Origin: AP-15 sp963812675
GTDB lineage: Bacteria > Pseudomonadota > Alphaproteobacteria > ATCC43930 > CGMCC-115725
Assembly: GCA_963812675.1 (NCBI GenBank)
Contig: CAWEWR010000021.1
Span: 62,001 to 126,000 of the forward strand
DNA length: 64,000 nt
Direction: 5' to 3'
Each line of letters begins with the position of its first letter. The first letter of the stretch is position 1. Made by a program: the position numbers and the translations under genes. Below, in pieces: positions 53,327-62,485 of this stretch. The notes under the pieces are model-generated. The model had not been told where the DNA came from, ran no database searches, and was given only the letters and a program-made list of their open reading frames with translations.

Positions 53327-55111
53327 TCAGGCGTGGAGGCGCATCTCGGCGCCTTGGTCGGCCTGCGGCGCAAATTGGGTGCGGTAGTATTCCGAGAAGA
53401 TACCATCCCGGCGCAGCAGCTCGGGTAAGGTTCCCTCCTCGGCGATAGCGCCGTCGCGCAACACGATGATGCGGTCGCAACGCCGCACTGTCGACAGCCG
53501 GTGGGCGATGATGAAAGTCGTCCGCGCCGCCACGAGCCGTTCGATCCCGGCCATCACCAGCGCCTCGGTCGCGACATCGAGCGCCGAGGTCGGCTCGTCC
53601 AAGATCAGAATCGGGGCGTCGCGCAGCAGCGCGCGGGCAATCGTGATCCGCTGCTTTTCCCCTTCGGAAAACATCACCCCGGATTCGCCGATGACTGTGT
53701 TGTATCCCTCCGGGAGCGAGGCGATGAAATCGTGGATCCGCGCCAGCCGAGCCGCCTTTTCGATCTCTGCATCGGGCGCGCCAGGCCGCCCATAGGCGAT
53801 ATTGTCGCGCACCGAAAGCGGGAAGATCAGCGGCGGTTGCAGGACCATGGAGATCTGGCTGCGCAGCGATTTGAGCTTGTATTCGCGCAGATCGATGCCG
53901 TCGATCTCGACCACTCCGGCCGATGGATCGAAAAACCGCGGCAGCAGCCCGAGAAGGGTCGACTTCCCGGCGCCGGTCGGGCCGATTACGGCGATTTTGG
54001 CGCCGGCCGGCACGCGGATCTCGATGCCGTTCAGCACCGGTGTCTCCGGCCGGTAGCGAAACGAGACATTACGCCAGGCGACGTCGCCGCGCGCTCCCTG
54101 CGGGGGAAAGCTGCGGTTCCCGTCTTTGAGATCAGCCTCCGTGTCGAGGACATCGAAGACCCGGCGCGCCCCGACCCGGGCGCCGGCGATCAGCCCCCAG
54201 CTCTGGGTGATCTGATTGATCGGCGCATAGAGCTGGGCGAGATAGGAGATGAACACGATCAGCTGACCGACCGACAGCCGCCCCGACATGACGGCGCGCG
54301 CCCCGGCATAGACGACGAGCGCTGTGCCGCCGGCGATCACGAGGTTGACCGCCCCCGAATACAGCGTCTGCCAGCTGTAGAGCCGCAGGGTTGCCCGCAG
54401 GCTCTCCCCGCTTGCGCCCATGAAGCGCCGATGCTCCTCGTCCTCCTTGGTGAAGGCCTGGACCAGCTTGATCGACGACATCGCCCACTGCACGACCGAA
54501 TAGACGCGGCTTTCGGTATTGCGGACCTCGGTTGCGACATCGACGATCTTTCGGTTGAAGCCGAAAATCAGCGCAAAGAGCAAAGGGACGACTGTCAGCG
54601 ACAGCAGGGTCAATGTCGGATCGAGCGGCAGCAGAACGACCAGCATGCCGCCGAGCAGCACGGCGGCCGACAGGATCGGCAGCACGCCGTTCATGATCAT
54701 CGTCTGGACGGCAAAGCTGTCTGCGGTGATCCGATACAGCAGATCGCCGACCCGCTGCCGGCTGTGAAAGGCAAGCGACAGCCGCTGCAGGTGAGCGTAG
54801 AGGGCGCCGCGCAAATCGTTGACCATCCGCTGCCCGACGCCGATCGTAGTATAGTTATGCAGCAGCGTCAGCGCTCCGGCGCCCAAATGCACGATTATGA
54901 TGCCGAGGCACGCGAGGAGCAGCAGCATGCTCGGCGGTGACGGCGCCAACGCGGCAATCGGGAACGGCTTGCCGCCGAGCACATTGTCGATGACGATCTG
55001 CAGCGGCCATGGCTTCAACAGCTCGAAGCCCGCCATCAGGAAGACCTGCGCAAGCGCCCAGGCAACCCGCCACCAATAGGGCCGCAGATAAGGCAGGATT
55101 TTGGTCAGCAA
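53327..55111 (-). CDS. ABC exporter, fused membrane and ATPase domains
   Basis: 594 residues if translation starts at the TTG at 55111, directly after the stop of the upstream gene; the longer ATG frame (55243) would overlap that gene by 130 bases with non-native sequence. Six membrane helices, then Walker A GPTGAGKST, Q-loop VLQPPL, signature FSEGEKQRI, Walker B ILILDEPTSALD and H-loop IIAHRLS. The signature differs from the usual LSGGQ. As third gene after galE and the glycoside hydrolase/GT2 fusion it may export the glycan they make. Confidence 0.88.
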   Translation of the reverse strand: MLTKILPYLRPYWWRVAWALAQVFLMAGFELLKPWPLQIVIDNVLGGKPFPIAALAPSPPSMLLLLACLGIIIVHLGAGALTLLHNYTTIGVGQRMVNDLRGALYAHLQRLSLAFHSRQRVGDLLYRITADSFAVQTMIMNGVLPILSAAVLLGGMLVVLLPLDPTLTLLSLTVVPLLFALIFGFNRKIVDVATEVRNTESRVYSVVQWAMSSIKLVQAFTKEDEEHRRFMGASGESLRATLRLYSWQTLYSGAVNLVIAGGTALVVYAGARAVMSGRLSVGQLIVFISYLAQLYAPINQITQSWGLIAGARVGARRVFDVLDTEADLKDGNRSFPPQGARGDVAWRNVSFRYRPETPVLNGIEIRVPAGAKIAVIGPTGAGKSTLLGLLPRFFDPSAGVVEIDGIDLREYKLKSLRSQISMVLQPPLIFPLSVRDNIAYGRPGAPDAEIEKAARLARIHDFIASLPEGYNTVIGESGVMFSEGEKQRITIARALLRDAPILILDEPTSALDVATEALVMAGIERLVAARTTFIIAHRLSTVRRCDRIIVLRDGAIAEEGTLPELLRRDGIFSEYYRTQFAPQADQGAEMRLHA

Positions 55112-55113
55112 GA

Positions 55114-57711
55114 TTAGACCGTGCGGGGAGCACGGATCGGCAAGGCGGCTCTTGCCACCGGCTCGACCGGGATCAACGGCGCCGGTTTGGCGACAGCCTC
55201 GATGATACGGTGCATCAGTCTGCCAAAACCGACGAGCTGACAAACCATCGCCGCGGAGCTAATCAGCCCGGCGGCGCCGATCGCAGCCGCCGTCAGCGGC
55301 CAGCCGAGGATCAACGCGAATGCCGTCAGCGCAGCGCAGCTGCGCAGCAGAAACGATGCGAAACGCGAAAAGCGCATCGCACAGCGCACCCGCAACAGCC
55401 GCTTTGCGCCACCGTGGTTCTCGGTGCAGATAAGGACCAATGCGCGGCTGCACAGGCCGCGCGAGATCTTCAGATCCCAATTGCTCCAACCGGTGTCCGG
55501 CACGACGAAATATTTCTGCGGCACGAGGAACTCCATCAATCCGCCGATCAGCGCCTCCTTCTCGGTGCCGGCTTCGCTCCAATAGGAGAGATGGAAGGCG
55601 CGGGCACCCCAGCAGATGCGGGCGCGCTGTTCGGTTGGCGCCAGGCCGATATGGTCCTGGGTGCGCATCTCCCTGAGGCGCCATTTGATGCGCTCCCACC
55701 CACGCAGCAGCGGGCCGAGATAAATCAACAGAGCGACCAGGCATCGGGCTTTCAAACCTATAAACCGCTTGTCGATCGGCGCCTTGCGGGCGCCATTGAC
55801 GCACATGACCCAGGTGACGAGGAGGGGAACGGTCAGCAACCACCACCACCCGCCGCCGACAATTCCCCCCAAGGCGAGCGGCAATGCGGCGGCGCTCCAT
55901 TCGAAACTCAACGGCAGGAACGCAGTCAGGGAGGAGGGCGGTTCGTACAGTGTCTGAAACAGACCGCGCCCGAAGACCCCCGAATAGATGACCGGGCGGC
56001 GCGACAGCAGCAGCGCGGTGGAGAGGTCGCCATAGATGCGGCCGAGCCATTTAGCCTGCCCGAACAGGTTGAAGCGAAACGGGTGCTTCGAATAGACGAG
56101 CGCCTCGGCTTTGCCGTAACCGCGCTGCTGGGCGCAATAAGCAGCCAGGGTATTCCGGCGGAAATGCCAAACCACAGCGGCGGGGCTGAACCCGATCGTG
56201 TAGCCCGCGTCCTGGAAACGCCAGCAGATGTCGACATCGTCGCCGGCGGCGCGATAAATCGGATCAAACCCGCCGAGCTCCAGCAGCACATCGCGCCGGA
56301 ATGCCATGTTGCAGCCCGCGATGTGCTCGGCGACTTCATCGCTGATCAGCACATGGGTCGGACCGCCTGGGGCGACGGCGACGGCGGCGGGGACCAGATT
56401 GTCCTCGGGCGGCGGGAAATTCGGCCCGCCGCAGGCAACCAGATAGCCCGCTTCCATCTTGGCAACGAGGTAAGTCAGCCAGTCGGGGTCGGCCACGCAG
56501 TCGCTGTCGGTGTAAGCCACGATCTCTCCGGTCGCCGCCTCCGCCCCGACATTGCGGGCGGCACTCAAACCTTTATTGGGCTGACTGATAATGCGGCAAT
56601 ACTCGTGGTTCTCAGCGATCTCCAAGGTTCGGTCGCGCGAGCCGTCATTGACGACGATGACCTCATAGTCCGGGTAGTTGAGCACCGCGAGCGACGCCAA
56701 GCAGCGATCCATCGTCCGCTCGGCATTGTAGGCGCAGACGACGACCGAGACCCGGGGGTAACGCCGCAACGGCGGCGGCAATATGCCGGTGTATTGGCGC
56801 ACCACCTCGTCGAACGACGGTTTCGGCCGGCGATCTCGGTCGACCAGACCAAAGGCCCAATTCTCGACCAGATGACCGCCAGTGAACCATTCGTCGGTCC
56901 ACGCGAAAATGAAGGTGCCCGCGACACCGGCCTCGAAGGCGGTGTGCACCTGCCAAGACAGGACGCGCCGTTGTTCCTCCTCTCCCTCGCCGAACGAATC
57001 TACACCGAATTCGGTCAGCACCAGCGGCTGGTCGAGGGCGACATTGTGCAGCCTCGCGATGTATCGGCGGAAGGCGGGCTGGTCGTGCAGATAGACGTTG
57101 AAGCAGACGAAATCGGTGAAATCGACGGTTAAATATTCGGTGGACGGGTAATTGGCGTAGCTGACGAGCGCCTCCGGATGCTCGGCTTTGACGCGGGCGA
57201 CTAGGCTTCGGAGAAAGCAGCGCACGCCGTCGGCACCGTGCCAGCGCACCACATCGGGTGGAATCTCATTGCCGATCAGATAGGCGAAGACTGCCGGATG
57301 ACGACAGCAAGCGCGGACGCCGGCCACCACTGCCTCGCAGATCTGCTGCTTAATTGCCGGGCTGTCGAGAAAGGCGATGTGCTGCGACCACGGTAGTCCG
57401 ATCAGGATCTTCAAACCGGCATGCTGCGCGGCGTCGAGCAGCCAGACCGGCGGCACCGTGAAGACCCGGACGGTGTTGATGCCGGCTTCGGCCATCAGCG
57501 CGAAATCGGTATCGACGACCGCGTATTCGGGGAACTGCGCTCCATGACTGCCCACAGGGAAAGGGCCGTAAGTAACGCCTTTCACGAAATGCTTTTTGTC
57601 GCCGCTGAAAAAGAACTTGCCCTGCACTCTGACCCGCGTTGAAGGGTCAGGCTTTGCTGCTGCCGCCGAAAGAGGCTGCTCCACAACCTCTTCGGTTTCG
57701 ACCATTGTCAT
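55114..57711 (-). CDS. Glycoside hydrolase / GT2 glycosyltransferase fusion, membrane-bound
   Basis: 865 residues from ATG 57711 (TGGAG upstream). Residues 30-310 form a TIM barrel of the GH2/GH5 clan with acid/base Glu149 in LIGNEIPP and nucleophile Glu234 in VLTEFGVDS. From 320 comes a GT2 domain: VSVVVCAYNAERTMDRCLAS, VVNDGSRDRTLEI, AYTDSDCVADPDWL and DDVDICWRFQDAGY. Membrane segments near 580-640 and two close to the C-terminus anchor it. A single chain thus has polymerising and cutting or transferring modules. With galE upstream and an ABC exporter downstream it suggests glycan synthesis and export. Confidence 0.9.
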   Translation of the reverse strand: MTMVETEEVVEQPLSAAAAKPDPSTRVRVQGKFFFSGDKKHFVKGVTYGPFPVGSHGAQFPEYAVVDTDFALMAEAGINTVRVFTVPPVWLLDAAQHAGLKILIGLPWSQHIAFLDSPAIKQQICEAVVAGVRACCRHPAVFAYLIGNEIPPDVVRWHGADGVRCFLRSLVARVKAEHPEALVSYANYPSTEYLTVDFTDFVCFNVYLHDQPAFRRYIARLHNVALDQPLVLTEFGVDSFGEGEEEQRRVLSWQVHTAFEAGVAGTFIFAWTDEWFTGGHLVENWAFGLVDRDRRPKPSFDEVVRQYTGILPPPLRRYPRVSVVVCAYNAERTMDRCLASLAVLNYPDYEVIVVNDGSRDRTLEIAENHEYCRIISQPNKGLSAARNVGAEAATGEIVAYTDSDCVADPDWLTYLVAKMEAGYLVACGGPNFPPPEDNLVPAAVAVAPGGPTHVLISDEVAEHIAGCNMAFRRDVLLELGGFDPIYRAAGDDVDICWRFQDAGYTIGFSPAAVVWHFRRNTLAAYCAQQRGYGKAEALVYSKHPFRFNLFGQAKWLGRIYGDLSTALLLSRRPVIYSGVFGRGLFQTLYEPPSSLTAFLPLSFEWSAAALPLALGGIVGGGWWWLLTVPLLVTWVMCVNGARKAPIDKRFIGLKARCLVALLIYLGPLLRGWERIKWRLREMRTQDHIGLAPTEQRARICWGARAFHLSYWSEAGTEKEALIGGLMEFLVPQKYFVVPDTGWSNWDLKISRGLCSRALVLICTENHGGAKRLLRVRCAMRFSRFASFLLRSCAALTAFALILGWPLTAAAIGAAGLISSAAMVCQLVGFGRLMHRIIEAVAKPAPLIPVEPVARAALPIRAPRTV

Positions 57712-57781
57712 GACGGTAGCTCCAGGGATGCCTGCAGCGGCAGCCAACCCGCGAGCCGGGCGGCGCTCGCATAACGGGCGA

Positions 57782-58789
57782 TCATGAATTTTGTTCCGCG
57801 CGTCCAGATTGCGCAGAAGCGTTCGCATGCCAAGCCAGAGCAGTGCGAACGATCGTGTCGAGATCCGAGACGCGGGCGCTCCACCCGAGCAGCTCGGCTG
57901 CAAGACCCGGGTCGGCAACCAGTACGGGCGGGTCGCCCGGCCTTCGTGCGGTTTCGCGGCACGGAATGGAATTTCCGATGACCGCCTCGGCAGTCCGGAT
58001 CACCTCGCGCACCGAGTGACCCCGGCCGGTGCCGAGGTTGAGCGCCGCGCTCTGCCCCCCGGCGCCGAGATGTTCCAGTGCACGCAGATGCGCGTCGGCG
58101 AGATCCTGGACATGGATATAGTCGCGGATCGCCGTACCGTCCGGCGTCGGGTAATCGGTTCCATAGATCTCAATTTGCCGCCGCCTTCCCAGCGCCGCCT
58201 CCAGAACGAGCGGGACGAGATGCGTCTCGGGCTCGTGCCGTTCGCCGATCTCGCCTTCGGGATCGGCGCCCGCGGCATTGAAGTAACGCAGCGACACCCA
58301 CCTCAGCCCGTAGGCCTCGCCATACCAGCGGAGCGCCCGCTCGATCGCCAGCTTGGTCTCGCCATAAGGGTTGACCGGCAGCTGGGGCATGGTCTCACGG
58401 ATTGGCACTTGGGCGGGAGTGCCGTAGGTCGCGCAGGTCGAGGAAAAGACGATTTTGTCGACCCCAACCTCGCGCATCGCTTCGAGCAGCGCCAGGGATC
58501 CGCCGAGGTTATTGGCGTAATATAATGCCGGATCGCTGACCAATTCGCCGACATAGGCATAAGCCGCGAAGTGCATCACGGCCGAGACGCGATGCCGGTC
58601 GAGCGCCTCGGCGAGTTTGCCGCGTTCCGCAAGGTTGCCCTCGACCAAGGGCCCCCATCGCACCGCCGCGCGGTGACCGCGCGAGAGATTGTCGAAAACC
58701 ACGGGTCGGTGTCCGGCCCGCGCCAATGCCTTGCAGGCGTGGCTGCCGATGTAACCGGCCCCACCCGTGACCAGAACCGCCTCTGACAT
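57782..58789 (-). CDS. galE: UDP-glucose 4-epimerase
   Basis: 335 residues from ATG 58789 (MSEAVLVTGGAGYIGSH). NAD loop TGGAGYIGSH, catalytic Ser-Tyr-Lys in FSSTCATYG and NPYGETKLAIE, and SLRYFNAAGADPEGEIGERH are all GalE landmarks. It interconverts UDP-glucose and UDP-galactose, and presumably supplies sugar nucleotides to the GT2 fusion 70 bases downstream. Confidence 0.93.
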   Translation of the reverse strand: MSEAVLVTGGAGYIGSHACKALARAGHRPVVFDNLSRGHRAAVRWGPLVEGNLAERGKLAEALDRHRVSAVMHFAAYAYVGELVSDPALYYANNLGGSLALLEAMREVGVDKIVFSSTCATYGTPAQVPIRETMPQLPVNPYGETKLAIERALRWYGEAYGLRWVSLRYFNAAGADPEGEIGERHEPETHLVPLVLEAALGRRRQIEIYGTDYPTPDGTAIRDYIHVQDLADAHLRALEHLGAGGQSAALNLGTGRGHSVREVIRTAEAVIGNSIPCRETARRPGDPPVLVADPGLAAELLGWSARVSDLDTIVRTALAWHANASAQSGRAEQNS

Positions 58790-58938
58790 GCTGGAGCTGC
58801 TTCGCCGACCCGTTGGTGAAGCCACAACGTAGCACGTGCTGCCTTTCTTCCTGGAAGTGGATTTTGCTGCGGCGCAACGACAGCCGGCAAGAGCAGTGGC
58901 GGAACGGCGCTCTGCACCGCGTGATCACGCGGGTGCAG

Positions 58939-58964
58939 CCCCTCCCCCCAAACGAGGAGAGGGG
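58939..58964. repeat. REP-like palindrome, copy G
   Basis: CCCCTCCCCCCAAACGAGGAGAGGGG, an imperfect copy with a short loop, between galE and the lipoprotein gene. Confidence 0.6.
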
Positions 58965-58972
58965 CCCTTGGT

Positions 58973-59284
58973 TCAGGGAGTGAAATGCTCAGCCAAATTG
59001 TCGAACCGAATTTCGTACTGCTCGCAGCGCCCGCTCCAAGCGACGAATTCGCCGGGCGTGGCGCGCAGCGACTTCTCGGTGTCCAGGAAGTAGGGAGTGG
59101 CGCACATCTGGTCGCTCACTACGGCGTTGACCTCTGGGTCGTAACGGTTGAACTCGGCAAATTCCGGCGGAATGTTGCCGGTGGGGATGACGGCGCTGGT
59201 GCTGAACGCGTCCTTGATCGGGATGTAAGGCGTGCAAGCGGCCGAGAGCAGCGCAGGAAGCGCGAGAACAAAAAACAGTCGCAT
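58973..59284 (-). CDS. Small putative lipoprotein, unknown function
   Basis: 103 residues from ATG 59284, where MRLFFVLALPALLSAAC forms a signal peptide with lipobox LSAAC. The rest is soluble with TPYIPIKDAFSTSAVIPTGN, two further cysteines and a conserved-looking RYDPEVNAVVSDQMCATPY. No family recognised. It lies downstream of the ABC1 kinase gene on the same strand. Confidence 0.7.
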   Translation of the reverse strand: MRLFFVLALPALLSAACTPYIPIKDAFSTSAVIPTGNIPPEFAEFNRYDPEVNAVVSDQMCATPYFLDTEKSLRATPGEFVAWSGRCEQYEIRFDNLAEHFTP

Positions 59285-59349
59285 GCCAGGTCGACCGCTG
59301 GTTGGATTTGCAAATTGTGCCCGCTTGGCGCCGCGAGCGCAAGGCCAGG

Positions 59350-60747
59350 TCAAAGCGCCCTTTGGTCAATCGGAGGACGGGCTGATCTCCTGCGCCTCGC
59401 GGGCGGGACGCCGCCGTCCGGCACCCCGGCCGCCTTCAAGGCGGCCTGCTGGCGGGCGGCCAGTGCGGCCTCGTCGAAATCCTCGATCAGCTCGTGGAAC
59501 AGCCGGTACCAGTTGATTTCCGCCTTCAGATGCAGAAAGACCGAGCCGAGCCCGATTGCGGCGCGGTCCATGAACACGAATTCGCGCGGCGGCCGGACGC
59601 CGCCGAGCCGGCGAATGTCGCTGTGCACGCTCTCGGCGACTGCAGCGCCGTAGACGCCGCTCGCCTTTTCCTGAATCAGCCGCGCGCGGTCTTCCAGCAG
59701 CGGGCCGTAGACGAACAACGCCCAGCGGTTCAGCACGTCGATAACCTCGTTCGACAAATTGCCAAAGCCCCAGCTCCGATAGGCGTGCACGGCGAGATCA
59801 CGGTCGCCGCGCTGCAGCGCGTGGTAGAGATCGATGACGCCGCGGACGAAAGACGCGCGAAAGACTCGGACGCAGCCGAAATCCAGGAGATTGACGGTGC
59901 TGTCCGGAGCCACCGTGTAATTACCGAGATGCGGGTCGCCGTGGATTACACCGTAGTAGTAGAATGGTACGTACCAAATCCGGAACATGCGCAGTGCGAT
60001 CGCGTTGCGCTCCTCGAATGGAGCTTTCGCGCTGTCCAAGATCGGCGCACCGTCGAGCCAGGTCATCGTCAACAGGCGACGGGTCGAGAGTTCGGGGATC
60101 GGCACGGGAACGGCAACGCCGGGTTCGCCGCGCAGAATCTCACCATAGAGACGCATGTGCGCGGCCTCGCGCTGGTAATCGAGCTCCTCGCGCAGCCGGT
60201 CCGCGATCTCGGCATGAATTTCCGCGGTGGTGACCGCCCGGTCGTAGCGCTCGTAGATGCTCATCGCGAGCTTCAGCTGGCGCAGATCGGCTTCCACCGC
60301 CGACCCCATGTCGGGGTATTGCAATTTGCAGGCGAGCGGGGTTCCGTCGAGCGCGGTCGCCCGGTGCACCTGGCCCAGCGAAGCGGCGCGCGCTGCTGTT
60401 CTGTCGAACTCGCGAAACCGGCTGCGCCAGTCGGCGCCGAGCTCGCCGGCCATGCGCCGCCTGACAAACGGCCAGCCCATCGCCGGCGCGTTCGCCTGCA
60501 GCTGAACCAGCTCCTGAACATACTCCTTGGGCAGCGCGTCGGGTATCGTGGCGAGCAGCTGGGCCACTTTCATCAGCGGCCCCTTGATGCCGCCGAGAAC
60601 CGCCTTCAGTTCGGCCGCGTGCCGGCCGCGATCGAGGTTGAGGCCGAGATAGCGCTCGCCGGCGAGCCGGGCCGCGAGCCCGCCCATCGCGGTCGAAACC
60701 TGGGCGTAGCGGCGCACGCGGCCGGTCAGCGAATTGTCGTCGGCCAC
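59350..60747 (-). CDS. ABC1/AarF (UbiB-type) atypical kinase
   Basis: 465 residues. The N-terminal KxGQ-type motif appears as KGPLMKVAQLLATIPDALP, followed by ASLGQVHRAT (the Ala-rich nucleotide loop of the family), CKLQYPDM (Lys), HGDPHLGNY and LLDFGCVR, equivalents of catalytic and metal-binding Asp residues. UbiB-family proteins act in coenzyme Q biosynthesis and lipid handling; this member lacks the usual C-terminal membrane anchors, so it may be a different branch. Confidence 0.88.
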   Translation of the reverse strand: MADDNSLTGRVRRYAQVSTAMGGLAARLAGERYLGLNLDRGRHAAELKAVLGGIKGPLMKVAQLLATIPDALPKEYVQELVQLQANAPAMGWPFVRRRMAGELGADWRSRFREFDRTAARAASLGQVHRATALDGTPLACKLQYPDMGSAVEADLRQLKLAMSIYERYDRAVTTAEIHAEIADRLREELDYQREAAHMRLYGEILRGEPGVAVPVPIPELSTRRLLTMTWLDGAPILDSAKAPFEERNAIALRMFRIWYVPFYYYGVIHGDPHLGNYTVAPDSTVNLLDFGCVRVFRASFVRGVIDLYHALQRGDRDLAVHAYRSWGFGNLSNEVIDVLNRWALFVYGPLLEDRARLIQEKASGVYGAAVAESVHSDIRRLGGVRPPREFVFMDRAAIGLGSVFLHLKAEINWYRLFHELIEDFDEAALAARQQAALKAAGVPDGGVPPARRRRSARPPIDQRAL

Positions 60748-60795
60748 GAAGGTAAGGGTTGGATTGACTGCAGGGCGCCCATCATCTCAACCGAG

Positions 60796-61869
60796 CTAAA
60801 CCCTGCCGCCTTCGACGGCATGGCCTTCGGCGCGCCAGCGCAGCATGCCGCCGGCAAGATTGGCGACATCGCCAAAACCCGCTTCGCGCAGGATGACGGT
60901 TGCCTGTGCGGAGCGGCTGCCGGCGCGGCATACGGTGACGATCGGGCGATCGCGCGCCAGCTGCCCGGCCCGCTCGGCCAGCTCGCCCAGCGGGATCAAG
61001 ACGGCGCCGCGAATATGCCCGAGCGGGCCGATAAATTCCTCGGGCTCGCGCACGTCGAGGATCTGGACCGCCGGTGCGTGCTCTTCGAGCCCATGCGGAT
61101 CGATTTCCCAGATCCCGGCGAACGAGTATCTGAGCGCCGCCCAATTCGGCTCCGCCGTCATCCCGACGCCGATTTCGGGGCGTCCGCATTTCAGATTGGC
61201 GGGCACTGCCACATCGAGTTTTTTCGGGTGGGCCAGGCGCAGGTTTTTCATGTAGCCGGTAAAATCGCCCTCGCCGATTTCGCCCCCCAAGCGCGGGTTG
61301 AACCGCCTCTCCTCGCGGACGCTGGTGACCGTCAATCCGCGATAATCGTGGGCGGGATAGAGCAAACATGAATCCGGCAAGGTGAAGATCTGTTCGTGGA
61401 TCGAGCGGTACATCGCGTGCGGGTCACCTTGCTGGAAATCGGTCCGCCCGGTGCCTCTGACAAACAGACAATCTCCGGTGAACGCCATGCTGCGGTCGTC
61501 GAGCACATAGGTCAGGCAGCCATTGGTATGGCCGGGGGTCTGACGCACCTGGAGATTGCGATCGCCAAACGCGACCACATCGTCCTGCGCCAGATAGCGG
61601 TCGGCGCCCTCGGCGCCGCTGTCGGCCGCCAGCGCAATCCGGCATCCGGTCCGCTGTTTCAGCAGCCATGCGCCGGTCACGTGATCGGCATGCAAGTGCG
61701 TTTCAAGGGCATAGGTGAGGCGCAGGCCGAGCTCTTCGATCAACGCCGCGTCGCGTCGCACCTGCTCGAACACCGGATCGATGATGACCGCCGCTCCGTT
61801 GCCGCCATCGGCAAGGATGTAGGTGTAGGTGGAGGACGGCGGATCGAACAGCTGCCGGAAAACCAACAT
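60796..61869 (-). CDS. Persulfide dioxygenase (ETHE1-like) fused to rhodanese
   Basis: 357 residues. The metallo-beta-lactamase part has THLHADHVTG, TPGHTNGCLTYV, GDCLFVRGTGRTDF and LYPAHDY, with the lone-iron His/Asp set and GRTDFQ loop of ETHE1. From about 255 a rhodanese domain follows, with VTVCRAGSRSAQA, its active-site Cys in CRAGSRS. Such fusions oxidise glutathione persulfide to sulfite and move sulfane sulfur. The sulfite could feed the reductase at 26680, though the genes are 33 kb apart. Confidence 0.93.
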   Translation of the reverse strand: MLVFRQLFDPPSSTYTYILADGGNGAAVIIDPVFEQVRRDAALIEELGLRLTYALETHLHADHVTGAWLLKQRTGCRIALAADSGAEGADRYLAQDDVVAFGDRNLQVRQTPGHTNGCLTYVLDDRSMAFTGDCLFVRGTGRTDFQQGDPHAMYRSIHEQIFTLPDSCLLYPAHDYRGLTVTSVREERRFNPRLGGEIGEGDFTGYMKNLRLAHPKKLDVAVPANLKCGRPEIGVGMTAEPNWAALRYSFAGIWEIDPHGLEEHAPAVQILDVREPEEFIGPLGHIRGAVLIPLGELAERAGQLARDRPIVTVCRAGSRSAQATVILREAGFGDVANLAGGMLRWRAEGHAVEGGRV

Positions 61870-61934
61870 CGCGAAGCTCCGATGATAATCGCAGCTTATG
61901 GTACTCTCGCAGACCGGGAACCGGGAGAGCCGTC

Positions 61935-62393
61935 TTGGTCGAAATCGTCGTTAACCCGATCACGGGGCAAGATCGGGACCGTTGGACCGAGCTGTGGCGC
62001 GGCTATCTCGATTTTTACGAGACCCGGCTGCCGCCGGAGATTTACGACCATACCTGGCAGCGGCTGATCGCCGCGGACGGCCCGATCCGCGGTCTGGGAG
62101 CCCGCCTCGGCGGCGCAACTGCGCCGCTTGTCGGGATCGCCCACTACCTTTTTCACCCCCACGCCTGGACGACCAAGGAGGTCTGTTACCTGCAGGATCT
62201 CTTTGTCGAACCCGCCGCCCGGCGCGGCGGCGTAGGCCGCAGGCTGATCGAGGCGGTTGCCGCAGCCGCCCGCGAGCGCGGCTGCCACCGGCTCTATTGG
62301 ACGACGAAGGAGGACAACGCCGCCGCGCGCTCCCTCTACGACCGAATCGCCCAGTTCAACGGCTTTATCCGCTACGACTACACGCTGGACTAG
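61935..62393 (+). CDS. GNAT-family N-acetyltransferase
   Basis: 152 residues from a TTG at 61935 (GGGAGAGCC upstream). LQDLFVEPAARRGGVGRRLI is the acetyl-CoA pyrophosphate loop (R-x-x-G-x-G-R form), and WTTKEDNAAARSLYDRIA the C-terminal strand-helix. Substrate unknown. It is divergent from the persulfide dioxygenase gene. Confidence 0.88.
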   Translation: MVEIVVNPITGQDRDRWTELWRGYLDFYETRLPPEIYDHTWQRLIAADGPIRGLGARLGGATAPLVGIAHYLFHPHAWTTKEVCYLQDLFVEPAARRGGVGRRLIEAVAAAARERGCHRLYWTTKEDNAAARSLYDRIAQFNGFIRYDYTLD

Positions 62394-62485
62394 GTCTAGC
62401 CGCGGCGCGTTGTCACCGTGGCCCTATGGGGCTATTTTCCTGGGATTCGCGGCCCTCGCCGCTTTTAACCTCGGGAGTGATTCCG

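Noticed and set aside
55009..57132. Plus-strand frame of 707 codons opposite the glycoside hydrolase/GT2 fusion
   Set aside because: The minus strand carries clear catalytic motifs; the plus frame is a composition-driven shadow.
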